Shown here piece after piece: positions 38,640 to 50,814 of a DNA stretch of 64,000 nucleotides (position 1 is the first letter of the stretch; each line of letters starts with the position of its first letter). The DNA comes from Sinotaia quadrata (taxonomy: Eukaryota > Mollusca > Gastropoda > Architaenioglossa > Viviparidae), in contig CM054181.1 of NCBI GenBank assembly GCA_028829895.1, positions 112,807,860-112,871,859 on the forward strand, read 5' to 3'. The position numbers and the translations under genes are program-made. Below the pieces are notes generated by a model, which made no database searches, was not told where the DNA came from, and was given only the letters and a program-made list of their open reading frames with translations.

Positions 38640-38750
38640 AATCTGAGCTTAAGAGGATTTTTTATTCTTGGTGAGATTCGAACCCGTAGTGATATCAGCG
38701 ATTGAAGCGTCGAAAGGAATTAATTATTGTTCGCGGAATATTGTCGCTGA
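38640..38750 (-). mobile_element. probable tRNA-derived SINE fragment
   Basis: On the minus strand the sequence contains gacgcttcaatcgctgat and then gggttcgaatctcacc, a close match to a tRNA T-arm and pol III B box (complement of 38675-38685). No convincing A box or cloverleaf is present, so it is not an intact tRNA. Confidence 0.45.
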
Positions 38751-39372
38751 CGACTCCTCTCTCCTGTGCTTTAAACTCAACTAGGAGATTTTAAATAGGC
38801 CTACAAATATTAAATAAAACTGTCAGTGAAACCGTCGGAGAAAGTGTATTAAGTTTCACTTATCGAGTACAGGATGCCGCGCTCGTTACAATCACAAGCG
38901 TAGGATTCTGTGTGTGTGAAATGTAACCAATAGGCCCTACTTATAATCTCGGCGAGAAAACCGCGCCATCTGTTGAGTTGGTTGAGACGCAGAGCATGCA
39001 ACATTGTTGGTGTGAAGTAAGATGGAAAAGATTTAATTAATCGGCATTCGATTTATTGTTCTGACACTCTCTTTAACAACAGCAGCAAAAATTGTTAGTT
39101 CCCACTTTAAAGATGTACAATACACAGTGTTGTAGTGAACATTTGTTCTATAAAAGGGGAATAAATCGTGGTGAAAACTGTGTCAATGGCAGTTCAGGTA
39201 GTGAAATCAGTCAATACACAGTCTTCAGTTTTAATAATTGACTGTAAATAAACTACTCTAAATGCTTGCCTAGTGGACTGTAATGTAGTGGTGGGTGCTG
39301 TGAGGTGTCCAGCGACACTGATCATCTTCTTGACGATCCTGTTTTACTTTCAAAGTATCTTTTTTTTTTAAA

Positions 39373-39548
39373 TGTGCTTTTCGTGTTTACAGTGGTGCAT
39401 AGCTGTTTTACAAACCACTGTGCTTTTCGTGTTTACAGTGGTGCATAGCTGTTTTACAAACCACTGTGCTTTTCGTGTTTACAGTGGTGCATAGCTGTTT
39501 TACAAACCACTGTGCTTTTCGTGTTTACAGTGGTGCATAGCTGTTTAA
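39373..39548. repeat. 46-bp tandem repeat, just under 4 copies, almost identical
   Basis: The unit contains tgtgcttttcgtgtttacag, tggtgcatagctgttt and tacaaaccac. Each copy carries a TGTTTAC forkhead-like heptamer. Confidence 0.92.
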
Positions 39549-40865
39549 TAAGATATTATATGTAAAGATTTTTTAATTAAATCAATCCACGCATGTAGCT
39601 TTTAAAAAAAGAAAATTAAATAATTCTCTTAAAATTAAAAAAAAATATATAGTTTTGTCTCGCAGACATACATATATATATATATATGCAAACACAAACA
39701 CACACGCGCGCAAACAAACATATATATATTGTGTGGTGTGGTGTATTTTCTACTTGTATTTTTTATTTTTTCCCCTGTCTTTTTCAGCAGACGTAAAAAT
39801 TCACATCCGTAAAAGTCCACTTTGGGAGTCAATCCGCTATAATGCGTAATTGATGGCTAGCGGAAAGGTCACCATCCTTTCCTTTCTTGATGCTTGCTAT
39901 TGCTCACTTCTGTTGGCAGGCAATATACCTTCTTCCTTTAGCTTCGTCAGTGTTTTATCGCGAAAATAATCCCGCGGTTAGCATTACAGACAAGAATTCC
40001 CGAGGACACAGAAACATGGAAAAGCAGTTCTTTTCTCTAACTCTTGCACTCGAAGCTATGCATAGTGCACAATCACTACTGCAAGTGTGGTGATTCAGTG
40101 TGGCTATATTTAACTTGTGTTTCACTAATCATATGTAGTCTCTGTTTCACCACTCACTAGCCGTCAGTTGGTGGTCGTTCGGGAGGTCAGTCTTGCTTGT
40201 TGCGTACCCAATTGCGCAGAACCGGATGAAATGCGAAGTGTTAATTAAACGGGCGTTTTTTTGTAATTAAAAGCTTTACTTAATTTATGGGGAGCGCTTC
40301 TGGTCTAGGCCAATTTCGAGCAAATTAAAAGCTGTGCCACCCATTTAACACAGGGAGATCTAGCAATGGACGTCTCTCCTAGTTAAGTACTATGCGTGCT
40401 TGCTGATGAATTGACTATGTTATTTCCTCTTAAGCTAAACATTGTGTACAATGAGCATCAGCCAGTAAAAGTTATTGCTGGAACTAAATAAATACCCGCG
40501 TTTGTAAATGATATACTTCGTAGAATTAAATTTATTTAAATTAAATTTATATTTATATATTTTGAGGCAGAACCAGTAAACGTTTGGGGTATTTTTTTCT
40601 AAATGTTTAACTTTATTTTTTTACCCAAGGGAAGAACATATACTTAACTTGAATTATGGCCGAATTTCACAGTTGCGATGTCCATCCAGCACGTAGTGTT
40701 CTTTCGATGTTTAAAGTTTAATTAATTGACCGCATGATGCAGCTTGGCGTGTATATATTTGTGTGTGTGTGCGTGCGTGCGTGCTTACATTAATCTAATT
40801 TCTCTGGTTTCTATTTCATTCGCTAACAGTTTACTTCGGTCGGACTACGGCTTGTCCCCACTGGC

Positions 40866-41472
40866 TGTTTTGCCATCTATATGGGGTTTCTTGTATCTGG
40901 ATTGTTTTGTAAAGGGTTGCATGAGGGGTCTGTGTTTTGCCATCAATATGGGGTTTCTTGTATCTGGATTGTTTTGTAAAGGGTTGCATGAGGGGTCTGT
41001 GTTTTGCCATCAATATGGGGTTTCTTGTATCTGGATTGTTTTGTAAAGGGTTGCATGAGGGGTCTGTGTTTTGCCATCTATATGGGGTTTCTTGTGTCTG
41101 GATTGTTTGTAAAGGGTTGCATGAGGGGTCTGTGTTTTGCCATCTATATGGGGTTTCTTGTGTCTGGATTGTTTTGTAAAGGGTTGCATGAGGGGTCTGT
41201 GTTTTGCCATCTATATGGGGTTTCTTGTATCTGGATTGTTTTGTAAAGGGTTGCATGAGGGGTCTGTGTTTTGCCATCTATATGGGGTTTCTTGTATCTG
41301 GATTGTTTTGTAAAGGGATGCATGAGGGGTCTGTGTTTTGCCATCTATATGGGGTTTCTTGTATCTGGATTGTTTTGTAAAGGGTTGCATGAGGGGTCTG
41401 TGTTTTGCCATCTATATGGGGTTTCTTGTATCTGGATTGTTTTGTAAAGGGTTGCATGAGGGGTCTGTGTAT
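40866..41472. repeat. 67-bp tandem repeat, about 9 copies, nearly identical
   Basis: The unit contains gccatctatatggggtttct, tgtatctggattgttttg and aaagggttgcatgaggggtc. One copy is 66 bp through loss of a T in gattgtttg (about 41,105). Differences are a handful of point changes. The period is not a multiple of three, so repeat-encoded peptides cycle through all frames, consistent with non-coding DNA. Confidence 0.96.
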
Positions 41473-41869
41473 TTCTTGACTGAAATGTTTGAATGGGTGG
41501 ATAACTGTGTGAGTCGTGAATTTTTATTTGTATTGTTGATCTGCATTTCAGATTGTGTGTACTATGCTCTTTGTATGATGGCAGTGTTAGACTAGAAAGT
41601 GGTTTGTATTTTACAGTGTGTATTGTTGAAATGGTAAATACCCCAGCCCCGTGCGCGTGTGTGTTGGGTCTTACACTGAAACAACCACCTCAGTCATATA
41701 TACGGCAACAACACATCCACAATGGACACGACACTTATTTATTTAATGAAAGCTTTCATCTGTGTGACCCAGTCGTGAGCTAAAACCAGGGCATACTTTT
41801 TCTTTTTTTTTTAAGAGTCGTAGAAAGACAGATCACTTCCAACCGTCACAGTGGCTGTCGTAAGCTAAT

Positions 41870-42560
41870 TACGATATGAGAATAATAAATAGTAGAGAGA
41901 TATTTCCACTTGTTAATGTGGCTACCAGCTAATTATGTTATCGGAGTTTATAAATAATATAGAGATATAAAAATATGGGGATGTTTCCACCCTTGACACC
42001 GATAATCACCTAATTAATTCATCAGGAGCTATTATTAGTATAGGGTAATTGCAGGTCTTTATTGCGACTGTCAGCTACCAGAGTTATAAATGATAATAGA
42101 GATATTTAGCGTGACTTTCAGCTAACTACTTTTATCATATAAACACTGTAAAGATATTTCAGATCTCTACAGTGACAATCAGTTAATTATGTTATCAGAA
42201 TCCTAAACAATATAGAAATATTTTCTATCTATATAGCGACTTAGTGTGACTGTCAGCTAATTATGCCTTAATAACTATTAACAAGGTAAATATATTTCAA
42301 TCTTTATTATGACAATCAGTAAATTATGTTATAAGAATTTTAAACAATATAGAAATATTTCCTATCTTTACAGCGACTGTCAGCTAATTATGGCTATAAT
42401 AACTATTAACAAGGTAGAGATATTTCAGTCTTTAGTGTGACAATCAGTTAACTATGTTATCAGAATTATACTTAATGTAGAGATATTTGGAATCTTTTTT
42501 GTGACTATCAGCTATTTATTTACAGATTTATAAATAATATAGATATTTGAAATTTGCAGT
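41870..42560. repeat. old degenerate tandem array, about 60-70 bp unit, about 10 copies
   Basis: The recurrent pieces are gagatatttcaatctttat, gtgacaatcagctaattatg and ttatcagaat, then aataatata. Copies are strongly diverged. Confidence 0.75.
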
Positions 42561-43531
42561 GATTCCCACTTGTTAGTAGAGTATTCAACTAAAATTGATA
42601 GACAATTCAATTTGTATTATTGCAATCTGCAATCACAGTCAATTGATTACTTTATCTTTAGAATCTACACGGACTCCCAGCTAATTACGTCAACGTAAGG
42701 CAGGATCTTTCTGTAATTTATCTTTTGCACAGTCTCAGAGTTCCTAGGCTAACTCGATCTATATGTTCCCCGGAGATTGAATAACTAGATCTGTACGCGC
42801 CTGGGAGATACAGTAACTGGATTGACAGTAACTCCTTTGTGGTAAATATGCCCTATCTCCCGCCACCCAGTCTGAGCTAGATAGATCTTTTTATTTGAAG
42901 AATCTCGCAAGCTGATTGTTTGTGGACATGCTTCTCTACAACAAACCACTGGATGGAACAAACATCGATTTCACGAATCTTTAAAACTGGTTTACACCAG
43001 ATTAACTCGGCTTGATATTGATCAATAGAGCTGTCCCCAGAGCATAATGCAGCACGCATAATTTAACTTCCCTACACCTCAGAAGAAAGAAAAAATTCGC
43101 CTTTAGAGATGAGATCTGCCACAATGACCATGGCAACAGCTGCTATTAAATCTGTTGAAGTGGTTTTCAATAACGCATTTAGTGTGCTAAGTTCATATAC
43201 CACACAGTGCTATTAGGTTAAGAAATTATATAACCTCTTAACACTTTGAATTTCCAGTCCACTGACCTTCACGTTAGTTTATTAAAAGAAATAAAGGTAT
43301 TTTACAGATTTTAGAAAAATACAAATAAATCATGGAGGAATTTGTTTTGAACTAATTTCTACTTCTTTTAACTGCTGAATTATTGGTCACTATTTTAAGT
43401 TTTTAAACCTGCCCTTTTAATGCTGCTTTGTAAAATTAAATCATCTGACACTGAAAAATGAATGTTTTATGAACAGCGATTCTTATCTGTAGATTTCTGT
43501 AGATCAAGTGAAATGGAATCTAGGTCAAATT

Positions 43532-43546
43532 TGCCCCCCCCCCCCC
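43532..43546. repeat. poly-C tract
   Basis: An uninterrupted run of about fifteen C, 70 bp upstream of the candidate exon at 43,618. Confidence 0.9.
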
Positions 43547-43596
43547 GTTATTAAGATTCACAATCTCCAAGCCTTTGGGGTAAAAGCAAGCAGAAG

Positions 43597-43604
43597 TGAC
43601 GTCA
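43597..43604. promoter_or_regulatory. perfect CRE palindrome TGACGTCA
   Basis: A full consensus cAMP-response element sits 14 bp before the ATG of the candidate first exon at 43,618. If the transcript starts nearby, it is in the position of a proximal promoter element or early 5'UTR. No TATA box is evident. Confidence 0.45.
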
Positions 43605-43617
43605 GGCAGGGGGTCAA

Positions 43618-43769
43618 ATGGCCGTCAATGTAATTTTCTCTGGTACACCGTACGACTTTGATCCAATTCATGCTTATGACAGCGAAAATTCATCTGATGG
43701 TAGTTTGCATACCATTTCTAATGATGTTAGAGATACTGAGGAAACAATGACTGATGATGACTGTGTCTG
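43618..43769 (+). CDS. candidate alternative first coding exon (50 codons plus 2 nt)
   Basis: An ATG opens an acidic, Ser/Asp-rich peptide (MAVNVIFSGTPYDFDPIH, then SENSSDGS, ending in TMTDDDCV) that runs straight into a strong donor, ctg|gtaagt. Its amino-acid composition looks like real coding sequence, and the reading stops only one codon past the donor. It ends 2 nt into a codon, the same phase as the exon 31667-32847, so both could splice to the same next exon. It may be an alternative N-terminus of the KIAA0513-like gene or the first exon of another gene. No homologue is recognised. Position -3 is C, so the start context is only moderate. Confidence 0.42.
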
Positions 43770-44650
43770 GTAAGTTATTTTTCTGATAATATAAAGTAAC
43801 CATACTACATACCACACATTTGTAGTCATCGCTAAGCTCATAGACATATATTTAACTATTATTAATTGAGTTATATATGATTTTTATATAAATGATGAAA
43901 GCTTTTTAAGTACAGTTTTGTAATTGTCATTATATAATATATTTATATTACATTTAATACCAGTATTTATTACAATTGGTGATAGCATTAACAATCTCTA
44001 CTAACATTTAGAGAATAACAGTATAGTTATGTTTTTTTTAAAAATAAGTTATTATCATTCTGTGTATAATTTTAAATTACTTTATTTTTTAATTATGAAC
44101 AATATAAAGAATAGCAGTGTAGTCATGGTTTTAATTGAGTGATTATTATTCATATTATATAGATATAACTTTTAATTACTTTATCTACTAGTTGAGTAGT
44201 TTCTTTTATATTTCTTTATATATATTTGCATATTTGTGCATGAATGTCTGTATAAGTGTTATGTGTGTACTGTTTTGTTTATTTAGTATTGTAAATCAAA
44301 AGCTTTTAAATTTAACAATTAATGACCAATGTTATATTAATTTAATAGTTGGATAATCTTATAAAACTGAAATATTTGCATTTCTTCTTATTATTATTAC
44401 AATTTTTAATATATTGTGTATACATTATCTAAAGTAGCAATCAAGTACAGTTACAAAAGAAAAATGGGTGTATTCTAGGGGGTAAATCCCAGTTTTTGCC
44501 ACCTTACTAGTGGTGGTATAATTAGTGCAACAAAATTCTATAAACACAGTATTATGAAACCATAAGCTGTAAAGTTAAAGATTTAATTATGATCAAGTTA
44601 TTTCAACTTTTCATTTGTACACAAGTAGGTTTGGCAAATGCATAATAATA
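43770..44650. other. AT-rich intronic sequence
   Basis: Low-complexity A/T DNA after the candidate exon. Nothing recognised. Confidence 0.5.
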
Positions 44651-44655
44651 ATGAT

Positions 44656-44658
44656 CTG

Positions 44659-44756
<98 letters not shown>

Positions 44757-44773
44757 CATCCATCCATCCATCC

Positions 44774-44805
<32 letters not shown>

Positions 44806-44810
44806 GCCTG
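44656..44810. repeat. (TCTA)n(TCCA)n(TCTA)n tetranucleotide array
   Basis: About 25 TCTA units, then about six TCCA units, then about eight TCTA units. The repetitive Leu-Ser-Ile-Tyr reading frame through it is an artefact. Confidence 0.97.
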
Positions 44811-45269
44811 ACTGCCTGAAAGGTTGGTTGACTCTGAGTCTCTGTCTGTTTTGCTGTTTAAGTAACTATTTCAGTTTCAATTTTGATATCACATACACAC
44901 TCCTTATTGGAATGTCGGAAGTAAGATTCTCACAGCGATCACAATCTTGACCCGTAGCAGTTCTCTTCAAGAGATGACGTTTCATGCCCCCCCCCCAACT
45001 CTGATTTGATTAATGTAGTGAGAGAAATGTTTACATATCCTCAAGTGACGTGCTAGGTGTAGAGGACTGTTAGGTTCGCACAACCTGATCTCACTTCACA
45101 ATCGATCTCGCGCTGCAGCAGAGAGCCAGGTCTGTTGACACTGGCATTGTCTTTTTCACGACAAGGAATCTAGAAACTACCTTTTTTTGTTTCTCACACT
45201 CTCTGATTGTCACGTTTTAAAAATTAAAATTGAAAAGCAAAGAAAGAAAGAGAAAAATCACCCTCGCTA

Positions 45270-45795
45270 TGAAATACAGAACTCTCGGAGAGGAAGCTTT
45301 GTGACTTCAGGGAAGGGAACTAAATGAAAGGGAGGGAACTGTCTAGGGGGGGGGGGACCTTCGCGAATTCAGGAAAGCGAACTAACTTCATGAAGGAAAG
45401 GGAACTCTCCGAGAGGAATCTACGTGAATGCAAGGAAGGGAACTAACTTAATGAAGGAAAGAGAACTCTCCGAGAAGAAACTACGTGAATGCAAGGAAGG
45501 GAACTAACTTAATGAAGGAAAGGGAACTCTCCGAGAGGAAACTACGTGAATACAAGGAAGGGAACTAACTTAATGAAGGAAAGGGAACTCTCCGAGAGGA
45601 AACTACGTGAATGCAAGGAAGGGAACTAACTTAATGAAGGAAAGGGAACTCTCCGAGAGGAATCTACGTGAATGCAAGGAAGGGAACTAACTTAATGAAG
45701 GAAAGAGAACTCTCTGAGAGGAAGCTACGTGAATTCAAGGAAGAGAACTAACTTAACGAAGGAAAGGGAACTCTCTGAGAGGAAGGAAACTAACA
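45270..45795. repeat. tandem repeat, about 60-bp unit, about 8 copies
   Basis: The unit contains gaaggaaagggaactctccg, agaggaaactacgtgaatgc and aaggaagggaactaacttaa. Central copies are nearly identical and edge copies diverged. The array is purine-rich on this strand. Confidence 0.93.
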
Positions 45796-46169
45796 ACGAA
45801 AGGGAGGATCAGGTGAAGAGGGAGTGCATGAGAAGAGGGAACTTTAATGTAAGAGAGAACTTTTTCTGAATTTTGGAGAGAAAATTCATTGAATGTTTTA
45901 ATTGGAACACTGTTATTTAGGCGTTGGTATTTTCTCAATAAGGAGAATGAAATTTTGTGAGTATGCCTGATGGAGAAAGCAGCCATCTGATTGTCGCAGG
46001 ACTAAATTAAGTAAAGTTTCAATGGACTAATGTAAAACTAAATTAAGAAATGTTTTCATGGACTGATGTAGAAATATATGAAGAAAGTTGAGAGGACTAC
46101 CTGGATTTCTGAAGAAAGATTTTCCTGAGAGTAAAAGACGGAACTAAGTGAAGGAAGCATAGGTAATTA

Positions 46170-46320
46170 GTAACACTGGGGACTACTTGAATGTAACACT
46201 GGGGACTACTTGAATGTAACACTGGGGACTACTGGAATGTAACACTGGGGACTACTGGGAATGTAACACTGGGGACTACTTGAATTTAATACTGGGGACT
46301 ACTTGAATGTAGGAAAAGGG
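46170..46320. repeat. tandem repeat, 23-bp unit, about 6 copies
   Basis: The unit is gtaacactggggactacttg plus aat. Confidence 0.9.
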
Positions 46321-46479
46321 AAACGTTTGAATGGAATACTGTAAAGTAGGACAATTTAACACTAGAGCAGAAAATCCTCACTGTAAGTTGGGGGAACTAT
46401 CTAGACTAATTGGGAAAGAAATTTCCTGCACATTGAAAAGCGGGAACTGTCTGGATGTAAAGGGAAGACTGCATGAAAG

Positions 46480-47125
46480 AGTGAAGACTGTCTTTAATGT
46501 AGAGTGAAGACTGTCTTAATGTAGAGTGAAGACTGTCTTAATGTAGAGTGAAGACTGTCTTAATGTAGAGAGAAGACTGTCTTAATGTAGAGAGAAGACT
46601 GTCTTAATGTAGAGAGAATACTGTCTTAATGTAGAGCGAAGACTATCTGAATATAAAAGAAGAGTGCTGAATGTAGAGGGAAGACAGTCTTAATGTAGAG
46701 AGAAGACTGAATATAAAAGAAGACTGCTGAATGTAGAGACAAGACTGAATATAAAAGAAGACTGCTGAATGTAAAGACAAGACTGAATAGAGGGAAGACT
46801 GTCTGAATGTAGAGAGAAGACTGCATGATTGTAAAGAGAATTGTCTAAATTTAGACAATACTGCCTGAATACTATTTTATTGTTGAGGGAAAACAGCCTG
46901 AATGTAGAAGGAAGACTTCCTGAATGTAGAGAGACGATTGAATGTAGGGGGGAACTGCCTGAATGTAGAGAGACTTGTCTGAAACTAGGAGATGGAAAGT
47001 GCCCGAATGTAGAGGAAAGACTGCCTGAATGTAGATGGAATACTGTTTGAATGTTGAGTGATGTTTATCTGAATAAGAGTGGGGACTCTTTGTATGTAGA
47101 TGAAAGACTGACTGAATGTATTGTG
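46480..47125. repeat. tandem repeat, about 22-bp unit, about 28 copies
   Basis: The core is aatgtagagtgaagactgtc with gagagaag and gaggga variants. It is homogeneous at the left and increasingly degenerate to the right. Confidence 0.9.
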
Positions 47126-47305
47126 TATGCATTGGAAATGCTTGTCTGTGTGTTAGTAATTCTGAATTCACAATTGTGTATGCATTGGAAATGCTTATCT
47201 GTGTGTTAGTAATTCTGAATTCACAATTGTGTATGCAATGGAAATAGTTATCTATGTGTTAGTAATTCTGTATCCACAGTTGTGTATACATCGGAAATGT
47301 TTATA
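47120..47305. repeat. tandem repeat, about 60-bp unit, 3 copies
   Basis: The unit contains ttgtgtatgcattggaaatg, tctgtgtgttagtaattctg and aattcaca. The third copy is diverged. Confidence 0.85.
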
Positions 47306-48764
47306 TGTGTGTTAATCAGTCTTAATCCACAGACCAATTGATAAACCTCAAATGGGCTTAACCTTGACATAATTGAATATTTTCGTTTTTGATGTTGTGG
47401 TGGTGGACTTCATTTGGTAATAAATAAATAAATAAATAAACTGTAGAGAACCCGCTGTAGTTTTACTGCTTTGGCAAGTTCTGCAAAATTATGGACAGAT
47501 TTTGATCAATGTTCGGGTCACAGAGATGTCAAGAACATGAATAGAAAGATAAAAAGAACGACAATCGGGAACACAACAGCACAGTGGCGTGCTAATTGTA
47601 ATCCATTACTAAACAAAGACGGCATATGAATCGTAATACTAAAACCGAGCATGTTATTTGCTGTTGACGTTGTTTTGTTTAGTTTTAAATGTTATTTGGT
47701 CATGTATGCAGAATATTCAGAAAACCAAAACAATTAGCCTGGCCCGGATTTCTGACAACTATTCCATAAATATTATAAACGTCACGAGGAGAACGGCCAG
47801 TACTGGAAGTGGTTCAGAGTTAGTTTTTATTGCTCGCTGTGGGAATCCAGTTTCCCCAACCCCCTATGTCATTTATTACGTCAGCAAGTGAGACTGGTTT
47901 CCGGACAGTTTATTGTTTTTCACGTTTGAAGCATGAAATATCAGGGTCATGCGTGCATGGATTTGTTCATTTTAGCCATTAGATTAATTCTTCGCTTACA
48001 AACATGAATCGAAACATTTTACACAGTGTTAAAAAACATTGTTTTCTAAATAACAAACTTGGCAATCCTTTTTTTTCTTTTTAAATATAAGAAATAACTT
48101 ATTTACAATGTAGAAGTGAGTCGGGTCTGCATTTGTTTCTCGCTTATGCGTTATTTTATTTTACGGAATCATGGGACTGAAATGCACTAAAGAGTAGAGG
48201 CTTTGTACTGCCAAAATAATAACTACATATAATGAATGATCTGTCAAATTCTCAGTTTTTAAACTTGGTTAGTATGCACACCTATGTTGTGGTGGTTTTT
48301 TTTTCAAAATACATATTATAAAGGAATACATTTTTTTATATGTGAAGACTGTTTGATGTGTGATTTATTTACACAGGTCCGTGCAGACTCTCCTCTAGTT
48401 ACGACGACGTGAGGTTCTGTCAAGCAAATCGACTTAGTCGTTACTCCACTCATCCATTATTGACTTACATGTTTCTAAGTCCGTATTCCATCCTATTATT
48501 TGCTACAAGTCGTAGATTGTTCAGTAAGTACAAAGATTGAAAATGTAAGATTTTATGACATTACAATGCGTTGTACTGTGTAAAACAGAAAGCTTTCAAA
48601 AATAATGTAATGGGGTGGCCCTTCTGACGTCATACCGTACGTCATTAGTGTACCTGCAGCACCCTGGGAATCGTTGAAATTTTTTTGGTAAGAATACTCT
48701 CTTTTGCATAACGGAAATCCTTTAGATTTTTTTTATTTTTTACACATCCTTACTCACACACAAC

Positions 48765-48771
48765 ACACACG

Positions 48772-48840
<69 letters not shown>
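48765..48840. repeat. long (CA)n microsatellite
   Basis: About 35 CA units with one early CG interruption. Confidence 0.95.
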
Positions 48841-48842
<2 letters not shown>

Positions 48843-48934
48843 TTTAATTTATTTTTTTTGTGGCCATCTTCACGTGCGAGGCGTCGTAAATCGCCTACGT
48901 GGTAACTCATAAGTAGTCTGTAATACGATACTTG

Positions 48935-49015
48935 GTAAAGGGGCGCAACTGTTAGAGCGCTGGTCTTTTCCGGACTGCTACCAACTCAGTGTGCATTGAT
49001 TTTTTTTTTTTTTTA
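48935..49015 (+). mobile_element. possible tRNA-derived SINE fragment
   Basis: The stretch ggggcgcaactgttagagcg and then ctggtc resembles a tRNA D-arm / pol III A box, and a T run follows at about 49,000. No B box or cloverleaf is present. The call is weak. Confidence 0.25.
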
Positions 49016-49382
49016 AAGTTATTGTTAGAGAAACTTCTCTTCAATGATATAGAGTGTTTATAAAATAATTACCGTGAAACCATGTCGACTTGACAGTATC
49101 TATCGATCATATTGTATAAAATCCACCTCCCACACCTGTCCTGACTTGTCGATATTATTCATGAACAAGTTCGTTTAAGTGGTTAACATTTGCATGTGTC
49201 TCTGGCTGCAACGAATATAAAACTTAAAACCACCTGTTTCTGCAGTTCTTGTTTTAAATCTTGAGGGTAGCGGGTGGGGAAGGTGGGCGTTTTGTAACTG
49301 GTGTTAGCTGATTGATTGACATTTCAGATGATTCGTGTTATTTGTAGCGTTTTTGTTCTCCCCCGATCTCCTATGTTTCTTT

Positions 49383-49462
49383 TTTACGTTTATTGTCATG
49401 TTTTACGTTTATTGTCATGGTTTACGTTTATTGTCATGGTTTACGTTTATTGTCATGGTTTT
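49383..49462. repeat. 19-bp tandem repeat, 4 copies
   Basis: The unit is tttacgtttattgtcatgg. Confidence 0.9.
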
Positions 49463-50027
49463 AAATATTAGTTTATGTGTATTGTTTTTTAATTTGGTTG
49501 TTGCTTCGTTTTGTCGTTGTTTGGCGTATTCTTAGTTGTTCTTTATTATTATTATTATTTATTTTATTTTAGTCCCTCTCGTCTGAATTTAACAAAAGAA
49601 CTGATACGCATATTTTTACAGTATTACTTTCTTAAATATAAAGACTGTAGGTTTTGACAAGTTATTAGCTCATTTTATGTGTGGACTAGAAAGAAAAGAA
49701 GGAAGGAAAGAAGGAAAGAATGATAGATGTACCATTTTACATCTCTACATGCTTTTGGATATGTGGGCTATATTATTTAGTGTTCATCTCGGTTCACTAC
49801 GAATCATCGACCAAAAATGCCAGAGAAATTAAGCCCAAGGAGTTGAAAGTGAAATGTTAACTACACTTCAGAATCCGAACGTGGCGAGGATTATATATTG
49901 ATCTGCTGTACGTTTACGTCAACGGTATATATTACATCCGGGTTTGTTTTGTATTTCGTTTGAAGTAAAATGTCACTTTAGATATAAAATTATAGTAAGA
50001 GAAAGTCTGCGTCACTTTTAGAAATGT

Positions 50028-50094
<67 letters not shown>

Positions 50095-50265
50095 GGATGG
50101 ATGGATGGATGGATGGATAGATAGATAGATAGATAGATAGGTAGGTAGGTAGGTAGGTAGGTAGGTAGGTAGGTAGGTAGGTAGGTAGGTAGGTAGGTAG
50201 GTAGGTAGGTAGGTAGGTAGATAGATGGATGGATGGATAAACGGACGGATGATGGATGGATGGAT
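50028..50265. repeat. compound (ATAG)n(ATGG)n(GTAG)n tetranucleotide array
   Basis: About sixteen GATA-type units, six GATG units, more GATA units, then about nineteen GTAG units and a GATG tail. It is the reverse-complement type of the array at 44.66 kb. Confidence 0.97.
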
Positions 50266-50814
50266 TCGTAATTTTATTCATTTAAAATGCTATTATTAAA
50301 GCACTTTGGAAATACTCCCTAGCTGACAGTTTTACGTACGGTCGTAATGTTATATCGTTATGTCGCTACATCACTACATCGGCACTGCGTTTAACAGTAA
50401 ACTGTGAAACTTTCTGTTGTGCATTTCTTGATGTACAATATCTGATTAAATAACTGTTTACGTCTGACTGAACGTGTTACCGGCTTCCTTTCACTTTGTT
50501 TACGGATGAATGCGTGTTTCGTTTCATGCTTGAATAAGCTGCACGTGATGTAGGTAGCGGTGTCGACACAATTGGGAGCGAGGTGTTTGTACGTGACACT
50601 TCTTTCACTCTCTTCTTCTGCCTCATGGGTAATGCGCTTCGTATTGTCTTCTGTGATATTAATGTAATCTCTGTAATAATAATGGGCATTTGTCTGAGTT
50701 AATTGTTCATAGTGCGTTAGGAACAGCTGTTCAGTGACGTAGGGGGTGTTTTCATGTCAAATGAAGGCCGTGGCTGGAGTCGATTCGAGAAAACCCCTTG
50801 ACGTATTTGCTGCA

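Noticed and set aside
38640..38750. Intact tRNA gene on the minus strand
   Set aside because: A B-box/T-arm is present but there is no A box or acceptor-stem pairing, so it is called a SINE fragment.
43124..43216. 30-codon ORF with a good start context (MTMATAAIKS)
   Set aside because: Very short, closed by its own stop, with no donor in frame. It could be an upstream ORF of the 43.6-kb exon, but there is no evidence for this.
45753..47171. Several 65-100 residue minus-strand ORFs with Leu-His-Ser repeats
   Set aside because: Translations of the 22-bp, 23-bp and 60-bp arrays.
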